Shown here: positions 44,486 through 53,459 of the stretch, one piece after another | Numbering within the stretch: position 1 is the stretch's first letter | How the letters are laid out: every line of letters begins with the position of its first letter | Assembly (NCBI RefSeq): GCF_018070025.1 | Contig: NZ_JAGPYQ010000001.1 | Span: 2,666,001 to 2,730,000, forward strand | From: Streptomyces liliiviolaceus | GTDB taxonomy: Bacteria > Actinomycetota > Actinomycetes > Streptomycetales > Streptomycetaceae | DNA: 64,000 bases | Direction: 5' to 3' | Notes under the pieces: generated by a model | Database searches by the model: none | What the model was told of the DNA's origin: nothing | The model's input: only the letters and a program-made list of their open reading frames with translations | Made by a program: the position numbers and the translations under genes

Positions 44486-44902
44486 ATGCTCAAGAAGGCA
44501 ATGGCCACGGCGGCGGTCGCCGCCTCTGTCGTCGGTGTCGCGGCGGCGGGTGCCCCGCAGGCGCTTGCCATCGGCAACGACAGCGGCGTCACCACCGCCA
44601 ACGGCAACAACGCCGAGCAGGTGTACGGCAACGCCAAGGCCGAGGGCGACATGAGCCCCCAGGGCCAGCTCGTGCAGGGCTCGCTCAACAAGCTCTGCCT
44701 CGGTGTGCCCGTCAAGGCCAACCTGGCGTCCCTCGTGGGCGTCCTGGTGCCGGTCACCGTGCTGCAGGACGTGCCGGTCCTGTCGGCGCCGCAGAACCAG
44801 CAGTGCGCCGAGAACTCCACCCAGGGCAAGGGCGACGAGCCGATCTCGCACGTCCTGGACAACATCCCGGTGCTCTCGGGCAACGGCGCCTCGGGCAGCT
44901 GA
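44486..44902 (+). CDS. Rodlin-family surface protein (copy 3)
   Basis: 138 residues with signal peptide [20 protein letters not shown], then GAPQALA before IGNDSG. It is the most diverged of the three: [38 protein letters not shown] and one extra hydrophobic residue in [16 protein letters not shown], while the [17 protein letters not shown] block and SGNGASGS end are kept. GGAAAGGA and GGAG lie before the ATG. Divergent from copies 1 and 2, as rdlA and rdlB are divergent in S. coelicolor. Confidence 0.94.
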   Translation: MLKKAMATAAVAASVVGVAAAGAPQALAIGNDSGVTTANGNNAEQVYGNAKAEGDMSPQGQLVQGSLNKLCLGVPVKANLASLVGVLVPVTVLQDVPVLSAPQNQQCAENSTQGKGDEPISHVLDNIPVLSGNGASGS

Positions 44903-44923
44903 CCGGTCGTCACGAGGACTGCC

Positions 44924-44960
44924 CGGGCCGCCCCGCCGCTCTGTGCGGCGGGGCGGCCCG
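44924..44960 (+). terminator. Strong hairpin terminator after rodlin copy 3
   Basis: Perfect 16-bp arms CGGGCCGCCCCGCCGC and GCGGCGGGGCGGCCCG with loop TCTGT, 21 nt after the stop. Confidence 0.85.
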
Positions 44961-45190
44961 TGGTTCTTCGGCGTCATGTTCCGTTTTCCTTTTCTGTCTT
45001 TATGAAGTGACGTTTCGCCGCCCATTCCGCTCCGGGCGTTCGGGTGAAATACCGGAGAGTCGCACTTTCTGTAGTTTCTTCGTCCCCCGTCCCCTCGTTC
45101 AACAGCCCGCAGGTCATGGTGCGAGTCGTTCAGGCTGGGCTCGTCCGGTTTCGGCCGTCATTGGGCATGACCGCAGAGAAAGGGAAGTAC

Positions 45191-45424
45191 GTGAAGCACA
45201 AGAAGAGTGCCGTCGTCATCGCGGGCGCGATCATGGCCATGGGCATGGGCGCCCCGGCCTTCGCCGACTCCGAGGCCGAGGGTGCGGCCGTCGGCTCGCC
45301 CGGCGTCCTCTCCGGCAACGTTCTCCAGGTGCCCGTGCACGTTCCGGTCAACGTGTGCGGCAACTCGATCAACGTGATCGGCCTGCTGAACCCGGCGTTC
45401 GGCAACGAGTGCGTCAACGACTGA
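45191..45424 (+). CDS. Short chaplin
   Basis: 77 residues from a GTG (VKHKKSAVVIAGAIMAMGMG) preceded by AAAGGGAAG. Signal cleavage is expected after APAFA. The mature 50 residues are one chaplin domain: EGAAVGSPGVLSGNVLQVPV, then HVPVNVCGNSINVIGLLNPA and FGNECVND, with the two conserved Cys. Short chaplins self-assemble into amyloid fibrils that make aerial hyphae hydrophobic. An ATG eight codons upstream is a possible longer start. No sigma-BldN-like box was found at its front. Confidence 0.95.
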   Translation: MKHKKSAVVIAGAIMAMGMGAPAFADSEAEGAAVGSPGVLSGNVLQVPVHVPVNVCGNSINVIGLLNPAFGNECVND

Positions 45425-45457
45425 CGTCGTAACGCACCAGCCGAACGGCTGAGTCAC

Positions 45458-45497
45458 GCCGGCCTTGGACCGCATTCCGGTGCCAAGGCCGGCTTTT
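45458..45497 (+). terminator. Intrinsic terminator with T-run after the short chaplin
   Basis: Perfect 11-bp arms GCCGGCCTTGG and CCAAGGCCGGC with a 14-nt loop, directly followed by TTTT. It ends 32 nt before the long chaplin start, whose leader must therefore begin very close or read through. Confidence 0.85.
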
Positions 45498-45528
45498 CCC
45501 ACTTCTACCAGCAGAGAAGACAACAAAG

Positions 45529-46443
45529 TTGCGACAGACCCTGAGCAAGGGAATGGTCGCGGCCGCCGCCGCGACGAGCATCTTGTCCCTGTACGGCTCC
45601 CAGGCGTTCGCCGACTCGGACGTGCACGGGGTGGCGGCGGACTCGCCCGGAGTGCTGTCCGGCAACAACGTGCAGGCGCCGGTGGGCGTGCCCGTGAACG
45701 CGTGCGGCAACTCCGCGAACGCGGCCGCCGGCCTCAACCCGTCGTTCGGCAACTCCTGCGCCACCCCCACGGGCAAGCACCGCAAGCCGGACGGGCCCCG
45801 CCACGGAGCCCCGACCGGATACGGCTCGGACCACGGCCACGGCTCCCACCAGGACCAGGGATACGGCTCGGACCACGGCGGCGGCTCCGGCCACCACGGT
45901 TCGGGCCACCACGGCGGTGACCACCACGGCGGCGGTTCCGCCACGCACGGCGGTGCGCACGACGCGCCCGGTGTCGGAACGGGCAACGTCGACGAGGCCC
46001 CGGTGGACGTGCCGGCGAACGCGTGCGGCGACACCGCGGGCGCGGGCGGTCTGCTGAACCCGGCGTTCGGCGACAGGTGCGGGCACGACGGGCCGGGGGG
46101 CTACGGCGACGACGACACCCCGCCGTCCGGGCCGCCTTCGGGGCCCCCGTCCGGTCCGCCGCACACGACGCCCCCGCACACCACCCCGCCCACGACCACG
46201 CCTCCCGAGACGGGTCCGCCGGGAACGGTGCCGCCCACCACCGGGCCCCCGTCGTCGGTGCCGCCCACCACGGGTCCGCCGGGAGCGACGCCTCCGTCCC
46301 CGCCCGCCTCCGGTGCGGGCCCCTGGCCGGAGCTGGCGCAGACCGGCGTCGACGGCATGCTCGCGGCCTCGGCCGTCGGCACGGGCCTGCTGCTCGGCGG
46401 AGCGATCCTGTACCGGCGCAACCGGGCCGCCGCCCGCCGGTGA
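45529..46443 (+). CDS. Long chaplin with sortase-anchor signal
   Basis: 304 residues from a TTG (reads MRQTLSKGMVAAAAATSI). After the signal peptide comes chaplin domain 1 (DSDVHGVAADSPGVLSGNNV to NPSFGNSC), a His/Gly-rich spacer, a degenerate domain 2 (GGAHDAPGVGTGNVDEAPVD to NPAFGDRC), a Pro/Thr-rich wall-spanning stretch, and a sorting signal LAQTG followed by a membrane helix and RRNRAAARR. Long chaplins (ChpA-C class) are anchored to peptidoglycan by SrtE-type sortases using LAxTG. No ATG starts upstream; the ribosome binding site is weak. Confidence 0.92.
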   Translation: MRQTLSKGMVAAAAATSILSLYGSQAFADSDVHGVAADSPGVLSGNNVQAPVGVPVNACGNSANAAAGLNPSFGNSCATPTGKHRKPDGPRHGAPTGYGSDHGHGSHQDQGYGSDHGGGSGHHGSGHHGGDHHGGGSATHGGAHDAPGVGTGNVDEAPVDVPANACGDTAGAGGLLNPAFGDRCGHDGPGGYGDDDTPPSGPPSGPPSGPPHTTPPHTTPPTTTPPETGPPGTVPPTTGPPSSVPPTTGPPGATPPSPPASGAGPWPELAQTGVDGMLAASAVGTGLLLGGAILYRRNRAAARR

Positions 46444-46449
46444 CGACGC

Positions 46450-46491
46450 GCCGGGTGCCGGACGCCACCCGCCCGGCATCCGGCACCCGGC
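46450..46491. terminator. Bidirectional hairpin between the long chaplin and flavoprotein genes
   Basis: Perfect 13-bp arms GCCGGGTGCCGGA and TCCGGCACCCGGC with a 16-nt loop, lying between the two converging stop codons. Confidence 0.8.
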
Positions 46492-46515
46492 ACATGGCGT
46501 CCGGCGTCCGCGGGG

Positions 46516-47775
46516 TCAGCGCCCCGCTGCCCCCAGCACCCCGCGCCGCTCCCGCGCGCCGGGCACGGGCAGCAGGGCCGGTCCCGTACGGAGCCGGCGC
46601 CGCACTCCCCGTACGAGGGTCCGGGCCGTGAACGAGGCGCCGTGCACGAACCGCATGGCCGGGCCGAAGCCGGCCGCCGTGACCAGGCCCGCCATGAAGA
46701 GCCCCGGCCAGGTCGACTCGAACTCCCGGCCCACGTAGGGCGATCCGTCGGGACACGCGCCCAGGCCCTCGTGCACGTCCGCCGTCAGGATCCCCAGGCG
46801 TTCGCGGACCGGCTTGAAGCCCGTGGCGGCGATGACGTGCTCGGTGTCCAGGGACGTCAGCCCGCCGCTCGGGCCGAGCACGTCGAGGCGTACGCCGTCC
46901 GCCGACCCGTAGGCCGCCGCGATCTCGTGGCCCAGCAGCAGTTCGACGGACGGTTCGACCCGGTCGCGGACCCACCAGGCGCCCGCGGGGCCGAGGGCCG
47001 TGGTGGCGATCCGGGCGCGGGTGGGCTCGGGCAGACGGCGGAACGCGCCGGGGCGTTCGGCGTAGAACCAGTTGCGCCAGCCGGGGCCGAGGCCGCTGTG
47101 CGGGGCGCGGGCGGACTGCCACCAGGGGCGTTCCCACGGCGGTGGCACGTCGTTCCAGGAGAGGCCGGGGGCCCGGGCCACGACCCGGACGCGGGTGCCC
47201 TGTTCGGCGAGCAGGGCCGCCGTCTCCAGCGCGGCCTGACCGCCGCCGACCACGGTGACGTCCTTGCCGACGAAGCGGTCCAGATCGCTGTGATGGCTGC
47301 TGTGCGAGACGTGCTCGGGCGTCAGCCCGCGCAGGGTCGCCGGGACTTCGGTGAAGGGGAGCACGCCGACCGCCAGCGCGACCGTCCGCGCGCGCACGGT
47401 CGTGCCGTCCTCGGTGACCGCCTCGAAACCGCCGAGGCAGGGGTGGATGCGCTCGATCGTGCGCTCGTCCACCTCCGGGACCGAGTGCCGCGCGAACCAC
47501 AGCCCGTACGAGGCGAACACCTCCACCGGGATGGGCGCCCCGTGCCGGGCCTCCATCCCCTGCTGCGCGCAGTAGGCGGCCAGGCTCAGACGGCCCTCGG
47601 GGTCCGAGAGGTTGGAGGCCCACGGTTCGGACTTGAGGAACATGCCGCGGGGCATGTGGTCGCGCCAGGAGGCCATGGGCCGGCCGAACACCCGCAGGCT
47701 CAGACCGGCCGCCGCGGCATGGGAGGCGATGGACAGGCCGTAGGGGCCGGCTCCCACCACCAGCAGGTCGTACAT
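46516..47775 (-). CDS. FAD/NAD(P)-binding monooxygenase-like flavoprotein
   Basis: 419 residues. An N-terminal FAD-binding loop VVGAGPYGLSIASHAAAAG (about 6-24) and a second nucleotide loop VVGGGQAALETAALLAEQG (about 173-191) are followed by ATGFKPVRE near 330. The layout resembles N-hydroxylating or Baeyer-Villiger-type monooxygenases and thioredoxin-reductase-like oxidases. The motif LKSEPWASNLSDPEGRLSL is group-specific. Its ATG overlaps the ATP-grasp stop (TGATG), so both act in one unit. The substrate is unknown; an amine or amino acid coupled by the ATP-grasp enzyme would fit. Confidence 0.8.
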   Translation of the reverse strand: MYDLLVVGAGPYGLSIASHAAAAGLSLRVFGRPMASWRDHMPRGMFLKSEPWASNLSDPEGRLSLAAYCAQQGMEARHGAPIPVEVFASYGLWFARHSVPEVDERTIERIHPCLGGFEAVTEDGTTVRARTVALAVGVLPFTEVPATLRGLTPEHVSHSSHHSDLDRFVGKDVTVVGGGQAALETAALLAEQGTRVRVVARAPGLSWNDVPPPWERPWWQSARAPHSGLGPGWRNWFYAERPGAFRRLPEPTRARIATTALGPAGAWWVRDRVEPSVELLLGHEIAAAYGSADGVRLDVLGPSGGLTSLDTEHVIAATGFKPVRERLGILTADVHEGLGACPDGSPYVGREFESTWPGLFMAGLVTAAGFGPAMRFVHGASFTARTLVRGVRRRLRTGPALLPVPGARERRGVLGAAGR

Positions 47776-49004
47776 CAGTGACTGCTCGCTTTCTCGTCGT
47801 CGGACAGGGGGGTCAGCTGAGGAGGAGGGGTCGTCGGTCGTACGTGCCGGCGGACGGCGCGCCTGCCCACATGGCGTGACCACAGCGCCCACAGGGCGGC
47901 ACCGGGCGCGAGGTCGTCCCGGGCGTGCCAGGCCAGTTCGGTCCCGCGGCGGAACGCGGCCGACAGCGGCGCGTAGTTCTCCACCACGAAGGTCCGGCCC
48001 GGCAGGGGGACGGGCGACGGCAGCGGACGGTGGGTCAGGTCCAGGTGCAGCGCCCGCACCACGTCGAGCCCCGCCCCGTCGGCGAACAGCCGGAACTGCG
48101 CGCCGGGCCGCGGGTTGAAGTCGAGCAGGTGGTACGCGCCGGTCGTGCCGTCGCGGCGGAAGTCCAGGTCGAGGATGCCCCGGTAGCCGAGCTGTGCGAC
48201 CAGCCGTTCGGCCAGCGCCAGCACGGCCGGGTTCGGCGTCCAGCGGCCCACCGCGGTCAGGCCCGCGCCGCGCGGCCAGGCCAGCTGCTTGCGGCCCGTG
48301 CCGCCCCCGCGCACCGCCCCGGACCGGTCCACGTACCCGTGGAAGAACCAGTCCTGGTCGGGGCCCGGTGCCAGGAACGCCTGGAGCAGCAGCCGGCTGC
48401 CCGCCTCCTCGGCCCGCCGGTACAGGGTCCGCGCCTCCTCGGCGGAGGTCAGGACCGTCGTGCTGCGCAGGTCGGAACCGGCGGGCAGCAGCCAGGGGCG
48501 GCTCCACTTCGCCACCACCGGCAGCCCCAGCCGCCGGGCCGCCGAGGCCGCCTGCGCGGGACCGTCCGGGACCAGCGTCTCCGGGTGCGGGAGGCCCGCG
48601 GACGCGCACACGGCGGCCAGTTCCGCCTTGTCCGCGACCCGCTCGGCGAGGCCCGCGGGCGCGAGGGGCAGCAGGAAGCGGGGCGCGAGTTCGGCCCGCA
48701 GCCGGTCCACGGCCACGGCGCCCGCGTCATCCATTGGGATCAGTACGGCGGGCCGGCCCACCCGCGCCGCCACTCGGCGCAACGTCGCGGCGATCTCGGA
48801 CGGCGGGGCCCCGGGGGCGGGCGGCGGATGCATCCGGCACACAAAACGCGAACCGCGCACCGGACTTCCAGTGGAATCCGCGACCAGGTGTACGTCGATT
48901 CCGGCCCGGCCGAGCGAGCGTACGGCTCCCAGCGTGCCGTGGTGAAAGGGATTCCGGTCGGTGCGCAGCAGTACGGCGGGCACGCGGGTGTCGAAGGACG
49001 GCAT
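47775..49004 (-). CDS. ATP-grasp carboxylate-amine ligase-like protein
   Basis: 409 residues. A pre-ATP-grasp domain (PAVLLRTDRNPFHHGTLGAV) is followed by the ATP-grasp fold: PVVAKWSRPWLL with the ATP-binding Lys near 180, and GYRGILDLDFRRDGTTGAYH then LLDFNPRPGAQF with the metal-binding Asp and Asn near 300. Similar proteins ligate amino acids or modify surface polymers. It is the first gene of a two-gene unit with the flavoprotein, divergent from the GH26-type gene. It may add or activate an amino compound for the surface layer or a small metabolite; that is inference. Confidence 0.78.
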   Translation of the reverse strand: MPSFDTRVPAVLLRTDRNPFHHGTLGAVRSLGRAGIDVHLVADSTGSPVRGSRFVCRMHPPPAPGAPPSEIAATLRRVAARVGRPAVLIPMDDAGAVAVDRLRAELAPRFLLPLAPAGLAERVADKAELAAVCASAGLPHPETLVPDGPAQAASAARRLGLPVVAKWSRPWLLPAGSDLRSTTVLTSAEEARTLYRRAEEAGSRLLLQAFLAPGPDQDWFFHGYVDRSGAVRGGGTGRKQLAWPRGAGLTAVGRWTPNPAVLALAERLVAQLGYRGILDLDFRRDGTTGAYHLLDFNPRPGAQFRLFADGAGLDVVRALHLDLTHRPLPSPVPLPGRTFVVENYAPLSAAFRRGTELAWHARDDLAPGAALWALWSRHVGRRAVRRHVRPTTPPPQLTPLSDDEKASSH

Positions 49005-49161
49005 GGGTCTGTTTCCTTGGGATCGCTTCTGTTTCTTCGCTTCTTATTTCTCACCCGTGCGAGTGAGTGGGCATTTCCCCGGCGCCCGGCCTCGGTTGGC
49101 GCAATGCGCATTCATATGACTGAGTGTCAGTGGACGGTGGAAAAGAACGCGAGGAGTGGAC

Positions 49162-50472
49162 ATGGCCCCACTGCAACGGACCCGAACCAGACGGCCGGCG
49201 TACGTCGCCGCCGTACTCACCGCCGGACTCTTCGCCTCGGCCGCCCTCGCGTCCGGGACGGGACACGCGGCGGCCGTGCGGGCGGGGGAGCCGCCCGCCC
49301 CGCCGCCGCCCGCGCCCACCGGTGTCGTGGCGCCGGTCGCCGCACCGGCCGCCGCACCGGCCGCCTCCGGACAGGCGACCCCGCCGCCCGCGCCGCCGAA
49401 GGCCCCCGAGAAACCGGCCTTCGGCGCCTACCTGGACTACGGGCCCCGCGGGGTGGCCCGGATCGCCGAGCTCAGCCGCTGGCTGGGCGGGGCCGACCTG
49501 CGCGTGGCGCACACGTATCTGCCGGGCGACCGCTGGAGCAACATCGAGGGCCTGCCCGGCTTCCTCGACGCCTGGGCGGACTGGCGGCGGGAGGAGGCCG
49601 ACCGGCTGTTCGTCCTCAACGTGCCGATGCTGGAGCGCAACGAGGAGGGCGTCTCCGACCGCGAGGTCCGCGGTCTGCTGCGGCGCGGCGCGGCCGGGGA
49701 GTTCGACCACCACTTCCGCAAGCTGGCCGAGCGGCTCGTCGAGCTGGAGGTGCCCGACACCGTCATCGTGCTCGGCTGGGAAATGAACGGCATCACGTAC
49801 ACCCATCGCTGCGGGCCGGACCCGGAGGCCTGGAAGAAGTACTGGGACAGGATCGTCACCGCCATGAGAGCGGTGCCGGGGCAGAAGTTCCGCTTCGACT
49901 TCACGCCGAACCGCGGCCGGGACGCCATTCCCTGGACCCAGTGCTATCCGGGCGACGAGACGGTCGACGTCATCGGCATGGATTCGTACGACCAGCCGCG
50001 CGGACAGTCATTCGACGAGGCCGTTTCGGAGCCCTACGGGCTTCAGGCGCACGTCGACTTCGCGAAAGCGCACGGAAAGCCGATCTCCTATCCTGAATGG
50101 GGGCTGTTCCGAAACGGCGACAACGCGACCTACATGAGGCGCATGCTCGCCTGGCTGGACGAGCACAAGCCGCTGTACAACACGCTCACCGACTACTGCC
50201 CGCACGGTGTGTGGCAGTGCGACGACAACCCCGAGGCCTCCGAGATCTACCGGTCCGTGCTCTTCGGCCGCACCGACCAGACGCCGAAGCCCACCGACCC
50301 GACCCCGAAGCCCACGGATCCGACGCCCAAGCCGACCGACCCGCCGGGGACCACCGACCCGACGCCCGAGAAGCCGTCGAACTGCTCGCCGGTGGCCCTG
50401 GGCGACTGGGTGGAGTACTGGCTCGGCGGGAAGCTCTGCCTGCGCTTCGACTGGTGGTCGCGCAACCGCTGA
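49162..50472 (+). CDS. Secreted GH26-type glycoside hydrolase
   Basis: 436 residues. Signal peptide (about 10-33), Ala/Pro-rich linker to about 80, then a (beta/alpha)8 domain with acid/base Glu207 in LGWEMNG and nucleophile Glu312 in SYPEWGLF, the GH26 pattern. After about 375 comes a PT linker of repeated TPKPTDP units, then a short Cys-containing end (NCSPVALGDWVEYWLGG). I choose the ATG at 49162 because GAGGAG lies 5 nt before it, rather than the GTG 6 nt upstream. It probably trims a beta-mannan-like or related glycan, and sits convergent to the polysaccharide operon. Confidence 0.83.
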   Translation: MAPLQRTRTRRPAYVAAVLTAGLFASAALASGTGHAAAVRAGEPPAPPPPAPTGVVAPVAAPAAAPAASGQATPPPAPPKAPEKPAFGAYLDYGPRGVARIAELSRWLGGADLRVAHTYLPGDRWSNIEGLPGFLDAWADWRREEADRLFVLNVPMLERNEEGVSDREVRGLLRRGAAGEFDHHFRKLAERLVELEVPDTVIVLGWEMNGITYTHRCGPDPEAWKKYWDRIVTAMRAVPGQKFRFDFTPNRGRDAIPWTQCYPGDETVDVIGMDSYDQPRGQSFDEAVSEPYGLQAHVDFAKAHGKPISYPEWGLFRNGDNATYMRRMLAWLDEHKPLYNTLTDYCPHGVWQCDDNPEASEIYRSVLFGRTDQTPKPTDPTPKPTDPTPKPTDPPGTTDPTPEKPSNCSPVALGDWVEYWLGGKLCLRFDWWSRNR

Positions 50473-50484
50473 CCCGAAGGCGGC

Positions 50485-50530
50485 GAACGCGGTGGCGGCG
50501 GGCCGGTCAGGGCCTGCCGCCACCGCGTTC
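50485..50530. terminator. Bidirectional hairpin at the end of the polysaccharide operon
   Basis: Perfect 15-bp arms GAACGCGGTGGCGGC and GCCGCCACCGCGTTC. The right arm lies inside the last codons of the FemAB/GNAT-like gene, so the hairpin terminates the GH26 transcript and could stop the opposing operon only after its stop codon. Confidence 0.75.
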
Positions 50531-51673
50531 CCTCCAGTCGAGGAACCGGTCGAGCAGCTTCTTGCCCCTGCTGCGGGCGGCCACGTCACAGACGGCGGCG
50601 GACATCAGCGGTGCCGTCCGCCGTCTGGCCAGCAGGAAACGCTGGTTGACGACGGGCTGCGGGCGCCAGTGGTGCTTGTAGGGCTCGTTGCCGCGCAGCA
50701 GACTCAGCACCCGGCGACCGCCCGTCCCGTTGCCCGTCCCGCTGCCCGCCGCGGTGTGCTGGGCGCAGGCGTGCAGCAGCATCGTCGCCACGTCCGCCTT
50801 GCGCTCCCGCAGCTGCGGATGCGCACCGTACAGATAGCCGCCCGCCAGCCGGTCCGACAGGAGCGTCAGGTCGACCGCCACCACGGTCCCGTCCACCAGG
50901 AACTCGGTCACCACCGCGTCCCCGGCGCGGACCATCGGCCCCACCGAACGGATCAGGTGTTCGGCGAAGCGATCCTGCAGATGCTCGGACGTCACCTTGC
51001 GGCCCTGCCACTGCAGCCGGTGCAGCTCCAGGAGCCTGCGCAGCGCCGTGTCGACCTCGTCGGGGCGCACGGCCCGCCGTTCGACCCCCAGCGTGGACAG
51101 CTTGCGCAGCTTGGCGCGGACCCGCTGCTGCGCCTTGGCCGTCGCCAGCCGTCCGATCAGGTCGTCCATCGGCACGGCGGGCAGCTCCAGGCACAGCGAG
51201 TCCGGCACCTGCCGCCGGGGCCCGCGCCAGCTCGCGTACACCCGCTCCACCGCGCCCCCGGGCCGTACCTCACGGAAGTCGATCAGCGCGGTGCGCGCGG
51301 CGGCGGCCAGCCCCTCGGCCAGCGCGGCGGCCGCCCGGTCGGCGCGCTCGCCGTCCTCGATCAGCACGTCCCCGAAGTCGGAGATCGACCCGCCCAGCGG
51401 TACGAGGGCGGGCCACGGCTGCCGTACGAGCATCAGCGGGGCGGCGGCCACCAGCTCGCCGCCGTCGCGGACGAGTACGAGCCGGAGCCGGCCGGGCGTG
51501 CCGTAGGAGAGCCACCACGAGTGCAGCCACGCGTGGCTCTGGAAGGGGGTCGCCGTGCCGCAGTGCCGGTACAGCCCTCCCCACTCCTCGGCCAGCCGCC
51601 CGAACTCCCGCTCGTCCGTGCACAGTTCCGTACGCAGCTCGGTCTGCGGCTGAGCCCGCAGCGCGGCTCTCAC
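50507..51673 (-). CDS. GNAT/FemAB-like acyltransferase (BioF2-like)
   Basis: 388 residues from a GTG overlapping the Wzz-like stop (GTGA). A FemAB/BioF2_like double-GNAT fold is suggested by WGGLYRHCGTATPFQSHAWL, the central YASWRGPRRQVPDSLCLELP block, and LLRGNEPYKHHWRPQPVVNQ near the end, the last being typical of cellulose-biosynthesis GNATs (BcsL/YejM-like). It would transfer an acyl or aminoacyl group to the polysaccharide or its lipid-linked unit in the cytoplasm. Last gene of the operon. Confidence 0.8.
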   Translation of the reverse strand: MRAALRAQPQTELRTELCTDEREFGRLAEEWGGLYRHCGTATPFQSHAWLHSWWLSYGTPGRLRLVLVRDGGELVAAAPLMLVRQPWPALVPLGGSISDFGDVLIEDGERADRAAAALAEGLAAAARTALIDFREVRPGGAVERVYASWRGPRRQVPDSLCLELPAVPMDDLIGRLATAKAQQRVRAKLRKLSTLGVERRAVRPDEVDTALRRLLELHRLQWQGRKVTSEHLQDRFAEHLIRSVGPMVRAGDAVVTEFLVDGTVVAVDLTLLSDRLAGGYLYGAHPQLRERKADVATMLLHACAQHTAAGSGTGNGTGGRRVLSLLRGNEPYKHHWRPQPVVNQRFLLARRRTAPLMSAAVCDVAARSRGKKLLDRFLDWRERGGGRP

Positions 51674-52326
51674 AGCTGTCCGTGGACGTCGGCGGCGGTG
51701 GCGGGGCCCGGCACCGAGGCCGTGGGCGCGGCCCCCGGGGCGCGGCGCGGGCGGACCAGCAGCGCGAGTCCGCCGAGCAGTCCGCCGGCGCTCGCGCCGA
51801 CGAGACCGGTCACCGACGCGGACGCCGAGGACGCCTCCGTGGGTTTGATCGCCCGCGAGAACTGCAGCAGCTCCACATGCGTGCTGCCCTCGGTGTCGTT
51901 CGCGTGCCGGGTCAGCGAGCGCGACACGGCGTTGGCGATGTCCGCGGCGAGGTCGGGCCGGGCGGAGGTGGCGGTCACGGCGACCATCGGCGCGTCCGGC
52001 GAGGTCGCCGTCCGCACGCTCTCCCGCAGGGTCGACACCGGTACGCCCGCCCACACCTGGGCGTCGCCGAGCACCGCGAGCTGGGTGGCGACCCGCCCGT
52101 AGGCCTGTGCGAAGCCGAGCGCCGCCGCCGGGTCCGACTGCTCGGTGGGGACGGCGATGACGTAACTCGTGGCGCTGTACTGCGGTGTCTTCAGGACGCC
52201 GTACGAGCCGCCGAGCACTCCGCCGAGGAGGGCGCCCGCGGCGAGCAGGGACCACGGGGGCAGCGCCCTGGCCCGCGCGAGTGCCGTTCCCGGCCGTCCG
52301 GTGACACGGATGGGGTTGTCGGTCAT
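51670..52326 (-). CDS. Wzz/YveK-type chain-length regulator-like membrane protein
   Basis: 218 residues. Hydrophobic segments near 25-45 and 175-192 flank an extracytoplasmic domain, as in polysaccharide co-polymerases; YSATSYVIAVPTEQSD starts the outer domain. A basic, Pro/Ala-rich tail follows TM2. Gram-positive relatives pair with a CpsD/BY-kinase, but no such kinase or tyrosine tail is visible here. Overlaps both neighbours by 4 bp (ATGA, GTGA). Confidence 0.82.
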   Translation of the reverse strand: MTDNPIRVTGRPGTALARARALPPWSLLAAGALLGGVLGGSYGVLKTPQYSATSYVIAVPTEQSDPAAALGFAQAYGRVATQLAVLGDAQVWAGVPVSTLRESVRTATSPDAPMVAVTATSARPDLAADIANAVSRSLTRHANDTEGSTHVELLQFSRAIKPTEASSASASVTGLVGASAGGLLGGLALLVRPRRAPGAAPTASVPGPATAADVHGQL

Positions 52327-53459
52327 GTGGAACTCACTCCCAGAGTTGCGGCCGTGTAGATGTCCATGAGCCGGTCGGCACTGCGGGCGATGCTGTAGTG
52401 GTGGGCCGCCTCCGGCGCGGAGCGCGGCCCGGGGCCCTGCGCGCGGGCCTGCCGCACGGCCCGTACGAAGGAGTCCGCGCCGCCCTGCACCCGCCGGGCG
52501 AAGGGGGCCGCGTCCCGGGGGAGGTCGTCGACGGCCGGGCAGGAGACGTAGAGCACGGGCAGACCCGCCGCCAGGGCCTCCACCACGGCGAGCCCGAAGG
52601 CCTCCTCCGCGGACGGCGAGGCGAGGAGGTCCATGGCACCGGTCAGGGACGGCAGGTCGAGGCCGTCCGCACCGTCGGCCGACGCGGGCCCGTTGGGGCG
52701 CTCGCCGGTGAACAGCACCCGGTCGGCGACCCCCATGCGCTGCGCCGCCCGCCGCAGCACGTTCTCCTCCGGGCCGCCGCCGACCAGCAGCAGCCAGACG
52801 TCGTCCGGCAGTTCGGCCAGCGCCCGGACCAGCACCTCGAACCGCTTGCCCGCGGTGAGCCGCCCGACACCCCCGACGACGTACGCCCCCTGCGGCAGCC
52901 CCAGCCGCCGCCGGGTGCTCTCGCGCCGGGCCGCGTCGAAGCGGAAGCGGTCCACGTCGATGCCGTTCGGCACGACCTCGATGCGCGGGCCCGGCACGCC
53001 CCAGCGGCGCAGCCGTTCGGCGACCGTGGGCGAGACCGCGACCGTCGAGCGGCCGAGGCGCTCGCTGGCCAGATAGAGCGCCCGGACGCCCGGGGTGAGC
53101 CGGCGGCCCTCCATCTGCGAGTCGCCGAGCGAGTGCTCGGTGGCCACGACGGCCTTCACCCCGGCGAGGCGCGCGGCGGTCCTGCCGTACACGCAGGCCC
53201 GGTAGAGATGGGTGTGGACGACGTCGTAGCGGCCGCGGCGGATCAGCCGGGCCAGGCGCGGGAGCGCCGCGAGGTCGCGGTTGCCCTGTATGCCGAGGTG
53301 GGTGACGCGCACGCCGTCCGCGACGAGGCCCTCGGCGACCGCGCCCGGGTTGGTGAGGGTCACCACGTCGCACTCGACGGGCAGGTTGCGCACCAGCAGC
53401 CGCAGTTGCTGCTCGGCCCCGCCGACCCCGAGCCCGGTGATGACGTGCAGGGCCTTCAC
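52323..53459 (-). CDS. GT4-family glycosyltransferase
   Basis: 378 residues from a GTG. GT-B fold: MKALHVITGLGVGGAEQQL at the start, RYDVVHTHLYRACVYGR, PNGIDVDRF, the GRLTAGKRFEVLVRA hinge and the donor-site EEAFGLAVVEALAAGLPVL. It adds one sugar to the lipid-linked oligosaccharide at the inner face of the membrane. Overlaps the deacetylase stop (GTGA) and Wzz-like start (ATGA). Donor and acceptor unknown. Confidence 0.9.
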   Translation of the reverse strand: MKALHVITGLGVGGAEQQLRLLVRNLPVECDVVTLTNPGAVAEGLVADGVRVTHLGIQGNRDLAALPRLARLIRRGRYDVVHTHLYRACVYGRTAARLAGVKAVVATEHSLGDSQMEGRRLTPGVRALYLASERLGRSTVAVSPTVAERLRRWGVPGPRIEVVPNGIDVDRFRFDAARRESTRRRLGLPQGAYVVGGVGRLTAGKRFEVLVRALAELPDDVWLLLVGGGPEENVLRRAAQRMGVADRVLFTGERPNGPASADGADGLDLPSLTGAMDLLASPSAEEAFGLAVVEALAAGLPVLYVSCPAVDDLPRDAAPFARRVQGGADSFVRAVRQARAQGPGPRSAPEAAHHYSIARSADRLMDIYTAATLGVSST

